In this document: piece by piece, positions 1-5,361 of the stretch
Layout: the number at the start of each line of letters is the position of its first letter
How positions within the stretch are numbered: the first letter of the stretch is position 1
NCBI GenBank assembly: GCA_903891505.1
Contig: CAITEO010000100.1
Location: 1 to 8,059 of the forward strand
Reading direction: 5' to 3'
From: an uncultured Candidatus Woesearchaeota archaeon
Lineage (GTDB): Archaea; Nanobdellota; Nanobdellia; Woesearchaeales; 21-14-0-10-32-9
Length of the DNA stretch: 8,059 nt
Made by a program: the position numbers and the translations under genes
Notes under the pieces: model-generated
What the model saw: the letters and a program-made list of their open reading frames with translations, nothing else
Database searches by the model: none
What the model was told of the DNA's origin: nothing

Positions 1-330
1 CTCTTTAGCTTTTAACATTCCTTTCTTATCTACTGCTATTCTGTAAACTTTATTTGCTTGAGGAATTGCAACAACATCTAGGAATCCCGCTTGTGCTTTG
101 TTGTCTTTTTTTCTCTTTCCATTAACGTAGACTTCCTGCTTCGTTAATACGTATTTTGTTTCTTTTGTCGTCTTTGTTAGTTTGAGCATATCTTTTAGCA
201 GGTTGTTTAATGATATCGACATTGATTTAGTGTGCGCACCAGGATTTTGCTTTGTGATAAATGTAGTCGTCTTTCTAAGTATGTTCCAGGTTTTTGGTGC
301 TGCTACCCGCTTTATGTGATTTTTGACCAT
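1..330 (-). CDS. rps4e: Ribosomal protein eS4 (S4e), N-terminal part, cut by the window edge
   Basis: Small-subunit ribosomal protein found in archaea and eukaryotes. The reading frame is open from the ATG at 328-330 to the window edge, giving 110 residues and no stop; the full protein is usually about 230-260 residues. The translation starts MVKNHIKRVAAPKTWNI, the family's typical opening. It continues with FITKQNPGAHTKSMSISLNNLL and the S4-type RNA-binding stretch around residues 40-85 (KYVLTKQEVYVNGKRKKDNKAQAG), then DVVAIP. It was found by reading the minus strand directly. A good ribosome-binding site (AAGAGGG, 337-343) lies about 6 nt upstream of the ATG and supports this start. It follows uL24, the standard archaeal order, but the 134-nt gap is the largest inside the operon and holds a structured element. 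Identification is firm; only the C-terminal KOW and central domains are missing. Confidence 0.95.
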   Translation of the reverse strand, partial: MVKNHIKRVAAPKTWNILRKTTTFITKQNPGAHTKSMSISLNNLLKDMLKLTKTTKETKYVLTKQEVYVNGKRKKDNKAQAGFLDVVAIPQANKVYRIAVDKKGMLKAKE

Positions 331-464
331 TTTATTCCCTCTTAACCAGTACGCCCGTTAACGCCCTAGGCGACAAAGCGAATCTCGAATTCGCGAGCCT
401 GCAAATAACTTTGCAGATATTCGCGCTTTGCGCTCAATCCCCTAAAACGACAGTAGCACTTTAT
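331..464 (-). other. Intergenic region between uL24 and eS4, 134 nt, no gene
   Basis: No credible reading frame lies here. It holds the three-way-junction fold (370-433), a repeated ACGCCC at 351-356 and 361-366 around a GTTAAC palindrome (357-362), and the eS4 ribosome-binding site (337-343). The pentamer CAGTA occurs at 347-351 and again at 451-455, flanking the GC-rich part; this could be a target-site duplication or chance. There is only a weak AT-rich stretch (about 459-470) that could serve as an internal promoter for eS4. Confidence 0.7.
370..433 (-). other. Three-way-junction fold in the uL24-eS4 gap (possible structured RNA or palindromic element)
   Basis: Plus-strand pairs are all Watson-Crick, so the fold is possible on either strand. 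Basal helix: 370-372 with 431-433, 374-380 with 424-430, and 381-383 with 419-421, with a bulged A at 373 and a 2-nt bulge at 422-423. Hairpin A: CTCG 384-387 with CGAG 394-397, 6-nt loop. Hairpin B: CTGCAAA 399-405 with TTTGCAG 410-416, 4-nt loop. That is 24 pairs in 64 nt, with only 3 unpaired bases at the junction (398, 417-418). A further small hairpin, CGCC 362-365 with GGCG 369-372, would compete with the base of the fold. By hand count 351-440 is about 52% G+C, clearly above the surroundings. As part of the operon mRNA it would sit in the leader of eS4. Function unknown; it could be a structured mRNA element, a small RNA, or a dispersed palindromic repeat. Confidence 0.6.
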
Positions 465-893
465 TTATTTCGCTTTGGTTGCGACCTCTTTCTTTGTTGC
501 TGTTTTTGACTCGGCAACTTTTGTCAACTTATTTTTTCTGAGTTTGTCGCTCACATTTATTTCTGTTATCATTAAATTTGATGGATGTATCGGTATCTTT
601 GATTTGGAGCCATCTCTTTTTGTGTGCTCTATTTTTGTTACAAATATTTTTGTGTTCTTTACATCTACGCTCTCAATCGCGCCTGTCTTTGCTTTGTATG
701 TTCCTCTCATTACTTTGACTTTATCGCCAGTTCTTGGCTTGATACTTCTTATTCCGTATCTTTGCCTGAGCTCTTTTGAGAGGTTTACTGAAAGGAATGT
801 TCTTTTTATATCAAGTGGAGCGTTGTATTTGTATTTTCTCTGCTTTCTTGGTTGAGTGCTTGATATCCATGTTTTTGCAAATTTTGTCTTCAT
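465..893 (-). CDS. rpl24: Ribosomal protein uL24
   Basis: Large-subunit protein that binds 23S rRNA early in assembly and lies near the exit of the peptide tunnel. The 142-residue product has the archaeal N-terminal block (TWISSTQPRKQRKY, residues 8-21, then LSVNLSKELRQRYGIRS at 34-50). A KOW motif follows at about 54-80 (RTGDKVKVMRGTYKAKTGAI), then the archaeal/eukaryotic IHPSNLMITE segment at 102-111. Residues from about 118 on form a Lys/Ala/Thr-rich tail beyond the usual core. The ATG at 891-893 has AAGGT about 8 nt upstream. It is the only gene of the cluster with large gaps on both sides: 107 nt of very AT-rich sequence before it and 134 nt of structured sequence after it. This raises the possibility of partly separate expression. 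Family assignment is firm. Confidence 0.97.
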   Translation of the reverse strand: MKTKFAKTWISSTQPRKQRKYKYNAPLDIKRTFLSVNLSKELRQRYGIRSIKPRTGDKVKVMRGTYKAKTGAIESVDVKNTKIFVTKIEHTKRDGSKSKIPIHPSNLMITEINVSDKLRKNKLTKVAESKTATKKEVATKAK

Positions 894-1000
894 GTTTTTT
901 TACCTTTGTTGTGATTTTAATTTTGTTTAATGATTGTTTGTTGATCTTGTTTTTTTATTTGTATTTTTGTGAATTATTTTTTATATTCCTATTTCTTATT
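894..1000 (-). promoter_or_regulatory. AT-rich gap before uL24, possible internal promoter
   Basis: 107 nt, about 18% G+C by hand count, without a reading frame. Read on the minus strand it is A-rich and unstructured. A purine-rich stretch followed by TATAAAAAA (about 977-985 on the plus strand) resembles an archaeal BRE/TATA element and would place a start about 25 nt downstream, well before the uL24 ATG. AT-rich sequence produces TATA-like strings easily, so this is weak evidence. Confidence 0.3.
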
Positions 1001-1402
1001 TTATACTATTGTACTTGCAAGTTTTGCTATTCCCGGCCATCTCTCGCATGCTTCTTTTGCTATTGGCCCTTTGAATATTGTTCCTTTCGGGTTTCCTTTG
1101 TCATCTTTCAAGACGACTGCTGCATTGCTTTCGAATTTTATTCTTGTTCCATCAAGTCGCGTGTACTCTTTTTTCTGTCGAACAACGACAGCCCAGACAA
1201 CTGTTTTTCTAACATCTGGTTTTCCTTTTGTGACTGATGCTTGTATAAGGTCGCCAACTCTTGCGGAAATCATTCTTCCTTTGAGAGTTTTGTGTCCTTT
1301 TACTGATATTACTTTGAGTTCTTTCGCTCCGCTGTTATCACATGTTTCGAGTCTTGCTCCATGTGGGAGTGATTTTGGGATTGTTGCTTTGATTGATTTC
1401 AT
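1001..1402 (-). CDS. rpl14: Ribosomal protein uL14
   Basis: Large-subunit protein at the subunit interface, where it contributes to bridges with the small subunit and binds 23S rRNA. The product is 133 residues, the normal archaeal length. Family landmarks are clear: CDNSGAKELKVISVKG (21-36), the small beta-barrel core with VVWAVVVRQKKEYTRLDG (68-85), FESNAAVVL (90-98), GNPKGTIFKGPIAKE (103-117) and the C-terminal WPGIAKLASTIV (122-133). It ends in TAA at 1001-1003. The ATG at 1400-1402 lies 22 nt after the uS17 stop codon, with only a weak GAG upstream, so translation may depend partly on ribosomes arriving from uS17. It shows no added tail, unlike several neighbours. Confidence 0.98.
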   Translation of the reverse strand: MKSIKATIPKSLPHGARLETCDNSGAKELKVISVKGHKTLKGRMISARVGDLIQASVTKGKPDVRKTVVWAVVVRQKKEYTRLDGTRIKFESNAAVVLKDDKGNPKGTIFKGPIAKEACERWPGIAKLASTIV

Positions 1403-1424
1403 TTTTTACTCAACTCTTGTTTGT

Positions 1425-1787
1425 CTATTCAGTTTTTGATGCCTTTACATGTTTCTTTTTTATCTCTTTTATTTCTTTTTTGTCGGGCTTTGCTTCTTTA
1501 ACTGTTGCCTGCACAACTGAATGTTTCTTGACTATACTTGTTACTATGAAATTCTTTGTTTTTGATATTGGTCTTGTTTCTTCTATTATTACGATGTCGC
1601 CTTTTTCAGCGTTGATTGTTTCTGGATTGTGAGCTTTTACTTTTGTTCTTCTCTTTTGATACCTCTCATATTTAGGAAGGTATCTTCTTCTTTTCCATTC
1701 TACTGTAACTGTCTTGCTCATTTTGTCGCTTATGACTGTTCCTGTGAATTTTCTTCCTCTCGTGGAAAGCGGTTTAGTTTCGCTCAT
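1425..1787 (-). CDS. rps17: Ribosomal protein uS17
   Basis: Small-subunit primary 16S rRNA-binding protein with an OB fold. The product has 120 residues. Residues 10-90 are the archaeal core: RGRKFTGTVISDKMSKTVTVEW, the basic RRRYLPKYERYQKRRTKVKAHN stretch, and the signature GDIVIIEETRPISKTKNFIV at 63-82. Residues from about 92 to 120 form a Lys/Glu-rich tail (KEAKPDKKEIKEIKKKH) that extends the usual core. The ATG at 1785-1787 is 4 nt after the Rpp29 stop, and its ribosome-binding site (AAGGAG) lies inside the end of the Rpp29 gene, which indicates translational coupling. The stop is TAG. Confidence 0.97.
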   Translation of the reverse strand: MSETKPLSTRGRKFTGTVISDKMSKTVTVEWKRRRYLPKYERYQKRRTKVKAHNPETINAEKGDIVIIEETRPISKTKNFIVTSIVKKHSVVQATVKEAKPDKKEIKEIKKKHVKASKTE

Positions 1788-1791
1788 TTTT

Positions 1792-2049
1792 TTAGTTCTC
1801 CTTGATTTTGATCCGATCTTCCGGTCTTTTTGTTATCTTGTTTCCATCTATTTTTTGATTGTTGATTTTGAATTCTTTGTCTGCCTTCAATATCTTAATT
1901 GTTTTTGTTTGTGTTTCTGTTTGTGTTCTTATTGTGAATGTGTTTTTTGTTTCATCAATTATTTTTCCTGTAATATTTTTTTGCTCGATGTTTTTCGACT
2001 TTGTGATTGTTAATTGTTTTCCTATGAACTCTTGTTGATACTTGTTCAT
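1792..2049 (-). CDS. rnp1: Ribonuclease P protein component 1 (Rpp29/Pop4 family)
   Basis: Protein subunit of archaeal RNase P, the ribozyme complex that removes the 5' leader of precursor tRNAs. Rpp29 pairs with Rpp21 and supports the specificity domain of the RNA. The 85-residue product has the Sm-like core of the family: EFIGKQLTITKS (7-18), the hallmark GKIIDETKNTFTI (28-40), a central strand KTIKILKADKEFKI (49-62) and the conserved C-terminal KRPEDRIK (74-81). It is on the short side for archaeal members. The ATG overlaps the aIF1 stop (ATGA, 2046-2049), so translation is probably coupled to aIF1. Its place between aIF1 and uS17 is the standard archaeal arrangement and supports the call. 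Its presence implies that this organism keeps RNase P, unlike Nanoarchaeum equitans. Confidence 0.93.
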   Translation of the reverse strand: MNKYQQEFIGKQLTITKSKNIEQKNITGKIIDETKNTFTIRTQTETQTKTIKILKADKEFKINNQKIDGNKITKRPEDRIKIKEN

Positions 2050-2348
2050 TCTATTTGATCAGGAGCAAATCCTTGTTTGATAAGCTCTCGCCTCATGTCT
2101 TTTGTGTGATCGCCTTGAAGTTCGATTGTCCCTGTTTTGACTGTTCCGCCACATGCAAATCTTGACTTAAGTTTCTTGCCAAGTTCCTTGATGTCGACTT
2201 CGTGTTGGTTTATGCCTTCAACGGTTGTGTATTTTTTGCCAAATTTCTTTTTTATCAGCTTTACTGTTATCTTCTGATTTTCTTTCGCGATATTTTCCCA
2301 AATACCTAGCTCTTTTGGCAAGCCCGTTATTGGATCGATCTCTGGCAT
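2046..2348 (-). CDS. sui1: Translation initiation factor aIF1 (SUI1 family)
   Basis: Archaeal homologue of eIF1. It binds the small subunit near the P site and enforces accurate start-codon choice. The product has 100 residues. The SUI1 fold is clear: KITVKLIKKKFGKKYTTVEG (26-45, including the basic loop that reaches the decoding centre), DIKELGKKLKSRFACGGTVK (52-71) and IELQGDH (75-81), ending in a helix. The N-terminus, PEIDPITGLPKELGIWE, keeps the archaeal GLPKEL core but lacks the cysteines that often flank it in archaeal relatives. GGAGGAG lies upstream within the end of uL29, a strong ribosome-binding site supporting the ATG at 2346-2348, 4 nt after the uL29 stop. The TGA stop overlaps the Rpp29 start. 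Confidence 0.96.
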   Translation of the reverse strand: MPEIDPITGLPKELGIWENIAKENQKITVKLIKKKFGKKYTTVEGINQHEVDIKELGKKLKSRFACGGTVKTGTIELQGDHTKDMRRELIKQGFAPDQIE

Positions 2349-2352
2349 TTAC

Positions 2353-2562
2353 TTACTTCTCCTCCTTTTTTTGGTTTTTGTTTTGATTTTTAAGTGTTTG
2401 AATTCTTGCGATTGTTTTTTTGAGTTTATTTATCTGTCCTGGATTTTTAGGAGGTGTTCCTGTGTTAGCTTGACCTTGAAGTATGACAAGTTCTGAATTT
2501 GCCTCTGCAAGTTTCTTGTCAACATCAACTCCTTTTAGTTTTCTTAGGTCTTTGATTTTCAT
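2353..2562 (-). CDS. rpl29: Ribosomal protein uL29
   Basis: Small helical large-subunit protein near the tunnel exit, next to uL23, where nascent-chain factors such as SRP dock. The product has 69 residues, a normal archaeal length. It forms a helical hairpin: LRKLKGVDVDKKLAEANSEL (6-25), then the archaeal turn NTGTPPKNPGQI (33-44) and the second helix NKLKKTIARIQTL (45-57). The C-terminus is a short Asn/Lys/Glu stretch. GTGA about 5 nt before the ATG at 2560-2562 is a usable ribosome-binding site; the gap from uS3 is 14 nt. Its end carries the ribosome-binding site of aIF1. Confidence 0.96.
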   Translation of the reverse strand: MKIKDLRKLKGVDVDKKLAEANSELVILQGQANTGTPPKNPGQINKLKKTIARIQTLKNQNKNQKKEEK

Positions 2563-2576
2563 TTTTTCACGCTTAT

Positions 2577-3389
2577 TTATTCAGTTTGCTCAGGTGTTTC
2601 TGTTGCTTCTGCTTTTTTCTCTTCAGTCTTCTTCGCTTTGACTTCTTTTGATTTTGCTGGAGCTTTTCTTTGAGCTTTCTTGTCTGATTTTTCTTTGTCA
2701 GCTTTTATTTTATCGTCTGATTTTGACTTTGCTTTAGCATCTGCAGCTGTTTGTTTCTCTGCTGCAACTGATGTTTCTTGACTTACTATCTCTGCTGATT
2801 TTACACTTATCTTGTCAGGAAGCACTGTTGAACCAGGCATTATTTTAACTTGTACACCAACAACTCCTGTCTTTAATCTTGCTGCCTGCTGTGCTTTGTT
2901 AACTCCTACTATTGAGACATCTCCACACTTTTTCAAGTAGCCTTGATAAAATCTCCAAGTTTTTGCTCTACTGCTAGGTATTTTTCCTGAAATTAATATC
3001 TCAACACCAAGAGCGCCAGCGCCTATGACGTCACCCATTGCTTTATGGCCTACACCTTTGAATCTCGCCGAGCCAAATCTCTCGAGTGAGTTTGCTATCA
3101 TTTCTGCTGTTATTGCTGCATCTCCCCTCGGATCTCTTACTTCTTCTATTTCTATTTGAGGATTTTCTAAGTTGAATTTTTCTTTTAATTCTCTTGTTAG
3201 TCTTGAGATGTTTCCGCCACCTTTTCCAACAATAAGACCTGGTCTTGATGCACTTATTACTATTTTCTCGCCGAGTGGTGTTCGATGCAACGTTACATCG
3301 CTCATACCGACTCTGCTAAGTTCTTTGAATAAGTAATCTTTAACGAGGAACTCTTTCATGTTTTGTGATACGAATTTTCTCTCAATCAT
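2577..3389 (-). CDS. rps3: Ribosomal protein uS3
   Basis: Small-subunit protein at the mRNA entry channel. The product has 270 residues. Residues 1-18 (IERKFVSQNMKEFLVKDYL) and 30-50 match the archaeal N-terminus. The type II KH domain has its GXXG loop as GKGG at 55-58, followed by ISRLTRELKEKFNLENPQIEI. The C-terminal domain includes IGAGALGVEILISGKI (122-137), FYQGYLKKCGD (147-157) and VGVQVKIMPG (177-186). From about 195 the protein is a roughly 75-residue low-complexity tail rich in Lys, Ala and Glu, longer than I would expect for the family. Part of the tail gene sequence (2612-2654) is nearly identical to part of the uL22 tail. The ATG overlaps the uL22 stop (ATGA, 3386-3389), with GAGG just upstream, so translation is probably coupled. 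Confidence 0.97.
   Translation of the reverse strand: MIERKFVSQNMKEFLVKDYLFKELSRVGMSDVTLHRTPLGEKIVISASRPGLIVGKGGGNISRLTRELKEKFNLENPQIEIEEVRDPRGDAAITAEMIANSLERFGSARFKGVGHKAMGDVIGAGALGVEILISGKIPSSRAKTWRFYQGYLKKCGDVSIVGVNKAQQAARLKTGVVGVQVKIMPGSTVLPDKISVKSAEIVSQETSVAAEKQTAADAKAKSKSDDKIKADKEKSDKKAQRKAPAKSKEVKAKKTEEKKAEATETPEQTE
2612..2654. repeat. Direct repeat, copy in the uS3 tail
   Basis: 43 bp that match 3607-3649 in the uL22 gene at 42 of 43 positions, same orientation, copies 995 bp apart. The only difference is 2635 (g) against 3630 (a), which changes Ala to Val. It encodes roughly KSKEVKAKKTEEKK near the end of uS3 (residues 246-259). Confidence 0.9.
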
Positions 3390-3414
3390 TGTTTATCCTC
3401 TTCTGATTTTTCTG
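3386..3414. repeat. Repeated stop/start junction module (uL22/uS3 copy)
   Basis: 29 bp matching 5664-5692 at the uL4/uL23 junction: the first 17 bases are identical and about 26 of 29 match overall. It covers the last codons of the upstream gene (EKS-EDKQ-stop), the GAGG ribosome-binding site and the overlapping ATGA start/stop of the next gene. Confidence 0.75.
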
Positions 3415-4093
3415 TTTTCTTAGGCGCTACCTTCTTCTCAGTCACTTTTCCACTCACTTTCGTTCCGGAGTTCAACTCTCGTTGAACCGTTCCTGATCCT
3501 CTCTGAGGCTTAGGTGCTGCTGTTTTTTTCACTTCTTCTTTTACTTCTGAATTATTATCTTGAGTTGCTACTTCTTGCTTTGGTGCGTCAGTTTTCTTCT
3601 CATCTACTTTTTTCTCTTCAGTCTTCTTCACTTTGACTTCTTTTGATTTAACATCTTTCTCCATTTCCTGAACAACTATCTCAACATGAGCTCTCTTAAA
3701 TTGGCCTCTATGTCTTCCGTAGTGTTGAGCGATTGATGGTTTTTGTGTTGCTAAATGTATGATTTTCAAATTCGATGCTAATCCTTTTGCTTGAGCATTT
3801 GCTTCAACTGATTCGATTAAATCTATGAATATTTGTGCTGCTTTCTCAGGGTAACGTCCTGCTGCAATTCCTGCGCCTTTTCTATGACCTACTCCGTCAG
3901 TAAATCTCTTATATGGCACAGCTTGTTTCTTTGTAATAACACGACCAAGTATTCTTTTAGCGTCAGTGGTTGTTCTTCCTTTTAGGAACGAGCATATTTC
4001 TATTGATACTTTTTTTGACATCTCTGCGTCTTTCTTCATAGCGCGTGCCATGCTCTCTTTCATTCCTTGGAATGCGTAGTTATTTCCTGCCAT
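3386..4093 (-). CDS. rpl22: Ribosomal protein uL22 with long C-terminal tail
   Basis: Large-subunit protein whose beta-hairpin lines the peptide tunnel. Residues 1-148 form the archaeal core: YAFQGMKESMARA near the start (matching the archaeal/eukaryotic N-terminus), ICSFLKGRTTTDAKRIL (33-49), VPYKRFTDGVGHRKG (59-73) and the tunnel hairpin with YGRHRGQFKRAHVEIVV (125-141). Residues 149-235, about 87, are a low-complexity Lys/Glu/Val/Thr tail, making the protein clearly longer than the usual archaeal length of about 150. The tail contains the repeat shared with uS3 and ends in EKSEEDKQ, close to the EKSKEDKQ end of uL4. AAGGT about 8 nt upstream supports the ATG at 4091-4093; an ATG 7 nt earlier is out of frame. 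The stop overlaps the uS3 start. Confidence 0.97.
   Translation of the reverse strand: MAGNNYAFQGMKESMARAMKKDAEMSKKVSIEICSFLKGRTTTDAKRILGRVITKKQAVPYKRFTDGVGHRKGAGIAAGRYPEKAAQIFIDLIESVEANAQAKGLASNLKIIHLATQKPSIAQHYGRHRGQFKRAHVEIVVQEMEKDVKSKEVKVKKTEEKKVDEKKTDAPKQEVATQDNNSEVKEEVKKTAAPKPQRGSGTVQRELNSGTKVSGKVTEKKVAPKKTEKSEEDKQ
3607..3649. repeat. Direct repeat, copy in the uL22 tail
   Basis: Partner of 2612-2654 (42/43 identity). It encodes roughly KSKEVKVKKTEEKK at uL22 residues 149-162, exactly where the conserved core ends and the tail begins. The match at the nucleotide level, including silent positions, points to a recent copy or gene conversion rather than chance Lys/Glu composition. Confidence 0.9.
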
Positions 4094-4135
4094 TATTCAT
4101 ACCTTTTGTGTTATATGTGAATGTTTAATTTTTAT

Positions 4136-4540
4136 TTATTTCTTATCTGACTTTTCTGGCTTTTCTGATTTTCCTGAAGCTGCTGGTTTCGCCGAGCCTA
4201 CTCCTGGATTGCTGTGCATTACTCTCTTTCTTGAAAGTACAAGTTCTCCGAGTCTGCAACCAAGTGTCTCATCTTGTAGCAAAACTTGGATGTACGCGCT
4301 TCCTGCGTGTACTTTAACTGTCTTTCCAATCATGCTTGGAAGAACAATCATATCTCTTAGCTGGGTTTTTACGCCATCTTTCTTCTTAAGTCTTTCAACA
4401 AGTTTCTTCTCAGCATCAGATAACCCTCGTTTGAGTTTTCTTCTTTGTGCTGCTGGGAAAAGTTTTGCGAGTTCACTTAATGAAAGCTTGTTTAACTCCT
4501 CTATTGTTTTTCCTCGGTATATGAATGTTTTTTTTGCCAT
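4136..4540 (-). CDS. rps19: Ribosomal protein uS19 with altered C-terminus
   Basis: Small-subunit head protein; its C-terminal tail normally reaches toward the decoding centre and contacts tRNA and uS13. The product has 134 residues. The archaeal N-terminal block is clear (FIYRGKTIEELNKLSLSELA, 6-25, then LFPAAQRRKLKRGL, 27-40). The core follows: LRDMIVLPSMIGKTVKVHAG (61-80), YIQVLLQDETLGCRLGELVLSRKRVMHSNPGVG (83-115, described as one block). After GVG the family usually continues ATRSS-F-P-K; here residues 116-134 are AKPAASGKSEKPEKSDKK-like, a low-complexity basic tail. GAGTTGAT about 4 nt upstream supports the ATG at 4538-4540. It lies 48 nt after uL2 and 42 nt before uL22. Confidence 0.96.
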   Translation of the reverse strand: MAKKTFIYRGKTIEELNKLSLSELAKLFPAAQRRKLKRGLSDAEKKLVERLKKKDGVKTQLRDMIVLPSMIGKTVKVHAGSAYIQVLLQDETLGCRLGELVLSRKRVMHSNPGVGSAKPAASGKSEKPEKSDKK

Positions 4541-4588
4541 TTAATCAACTCTTATGATTTTTGTTAATTTTTCTAACACATTACCTGT

Positions 4589-5290
4589 TTACTTCGTCTT
4601 TCTACCTGACCTTCTAGGTCTAATCATTCCTACCTTTCTTCCAGGCGGAGCGTTCTTAGGTGCAGGCCTTGCCTTTGACTTCCTTAATGATCTCTTGTTT
4701 CCAAATGGATGAGCTACAGCGTTCATTGCGCTTCCCGACACAGTTGGATAATATTTATTTCTTGATTTCATTATGTGATGTTTCTTTCCAGCTTTGAGCA
4801 TTGGCTTCTCTGGCCTTCCGCCGCCAGCTACAATTCCTATCATTGCTTTGCATTCTGGATGGAAATCTTTTTGTTTCTTTGAAGGTAATAATATTGTTAT
4901 TGCTGAAGGTGTTTTAGCGACTATCTTGGCAGTCGTTCCTGAACTTCTTACGAATTTTCCACCATCTCCTGGTTTTGCTTCTATGCAGAAAATGTTTGTA
5001 CCTTCAGGTATATCCTTTAGGGCTGATATGCTTCCTGGAGCAATATCAGTTGTTGATATATTTCTTGTATCGCCTATTGAAACGCCTTCAGGAGCAACAA
5101 TTAGACTTGTTGACTTATCATTATATTCTGCTTCTATCAGAGGCGCTGTGTGCCCTGCGCAACGTATTAAATTTTTGACAGTATACGAGGATCGATCGAG
5201 CATCCTTATCTCTCCTTTGAACCTGAAGTCAGGAGCCCTGAATCTGGCTGAGCCTTTTCCTCGTCTCTGTTGAATTAAATTTTTTCCCAT
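4589..5290 (-). CDS. rpl2: Ribosomal protein uL2
   Basis: Large-subunit protein near the peptidyl transferase centre, needed for subunit association and tRNA binding. The product has 233 residues, close to the archaeal norm of about 238. Landmarks: QQRRGKGSARFRAPDFRFKG (7-26), the OB-like and SH3-like domains with PEGTNIFCIEAKPGDGGKFVRSSGT (95-119), HPECKAMIGIVAGGGRPEKP (144-163), SGSAMNAVAHPFGNKR (185-200) and NAPPGRKVGMIRPRRSG (213-229). His194 corresponds to the conserved His229 of E. coli L2, but the preceding residue is Ala193, not the conserved Asp. The following GGG is GNK, and the usual SGEMRK-like motif is SKKQKD at 137-142. GTGAT about 6 nt before the ATG at 5288-5290 is a good ribosome-binding site; the gap from uL23 is 71 nt. 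Confidence 0.97.
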   Translation of the reverse strand: MGKNLIQQRRGKGSARFRAPDFRFKGEIRMLDRSSYTVKNLIRCAGHTAPLIEAEYNDKSTSLIVAPEGVSIGDTRNISTTDIAPGSISALKDIPEGTNIFCIEAKPGDGGKFVRSSGTTAKIVAKTPSAITILLPSKKQKDFHPECKAMIGIVAGGGRPEKPMLKAGKKHHIMKSRNKYYPTVSGSAMNAVAHPFGNKRSLRKSKARPAPKNAPPGRKVGMIRPRRSGRKTK

Positions 5291-5361
5291 TGAATATCAC
5301 TTACTTTTAATTGCATTCATATTATTGTGTTAATATTATGTTAATTTACTCATTCACTAAT

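Noticed and set aside
475..855. Open frames of 60-160 codons on the plus strand opposite the ribosomal genes
   Set aside because: They lie antisense to firmly identified genes, are rich in Phe/Leu/Ser/Cys as expected from the complement of Lys/Glu-rich codons, and match no family I recognise.
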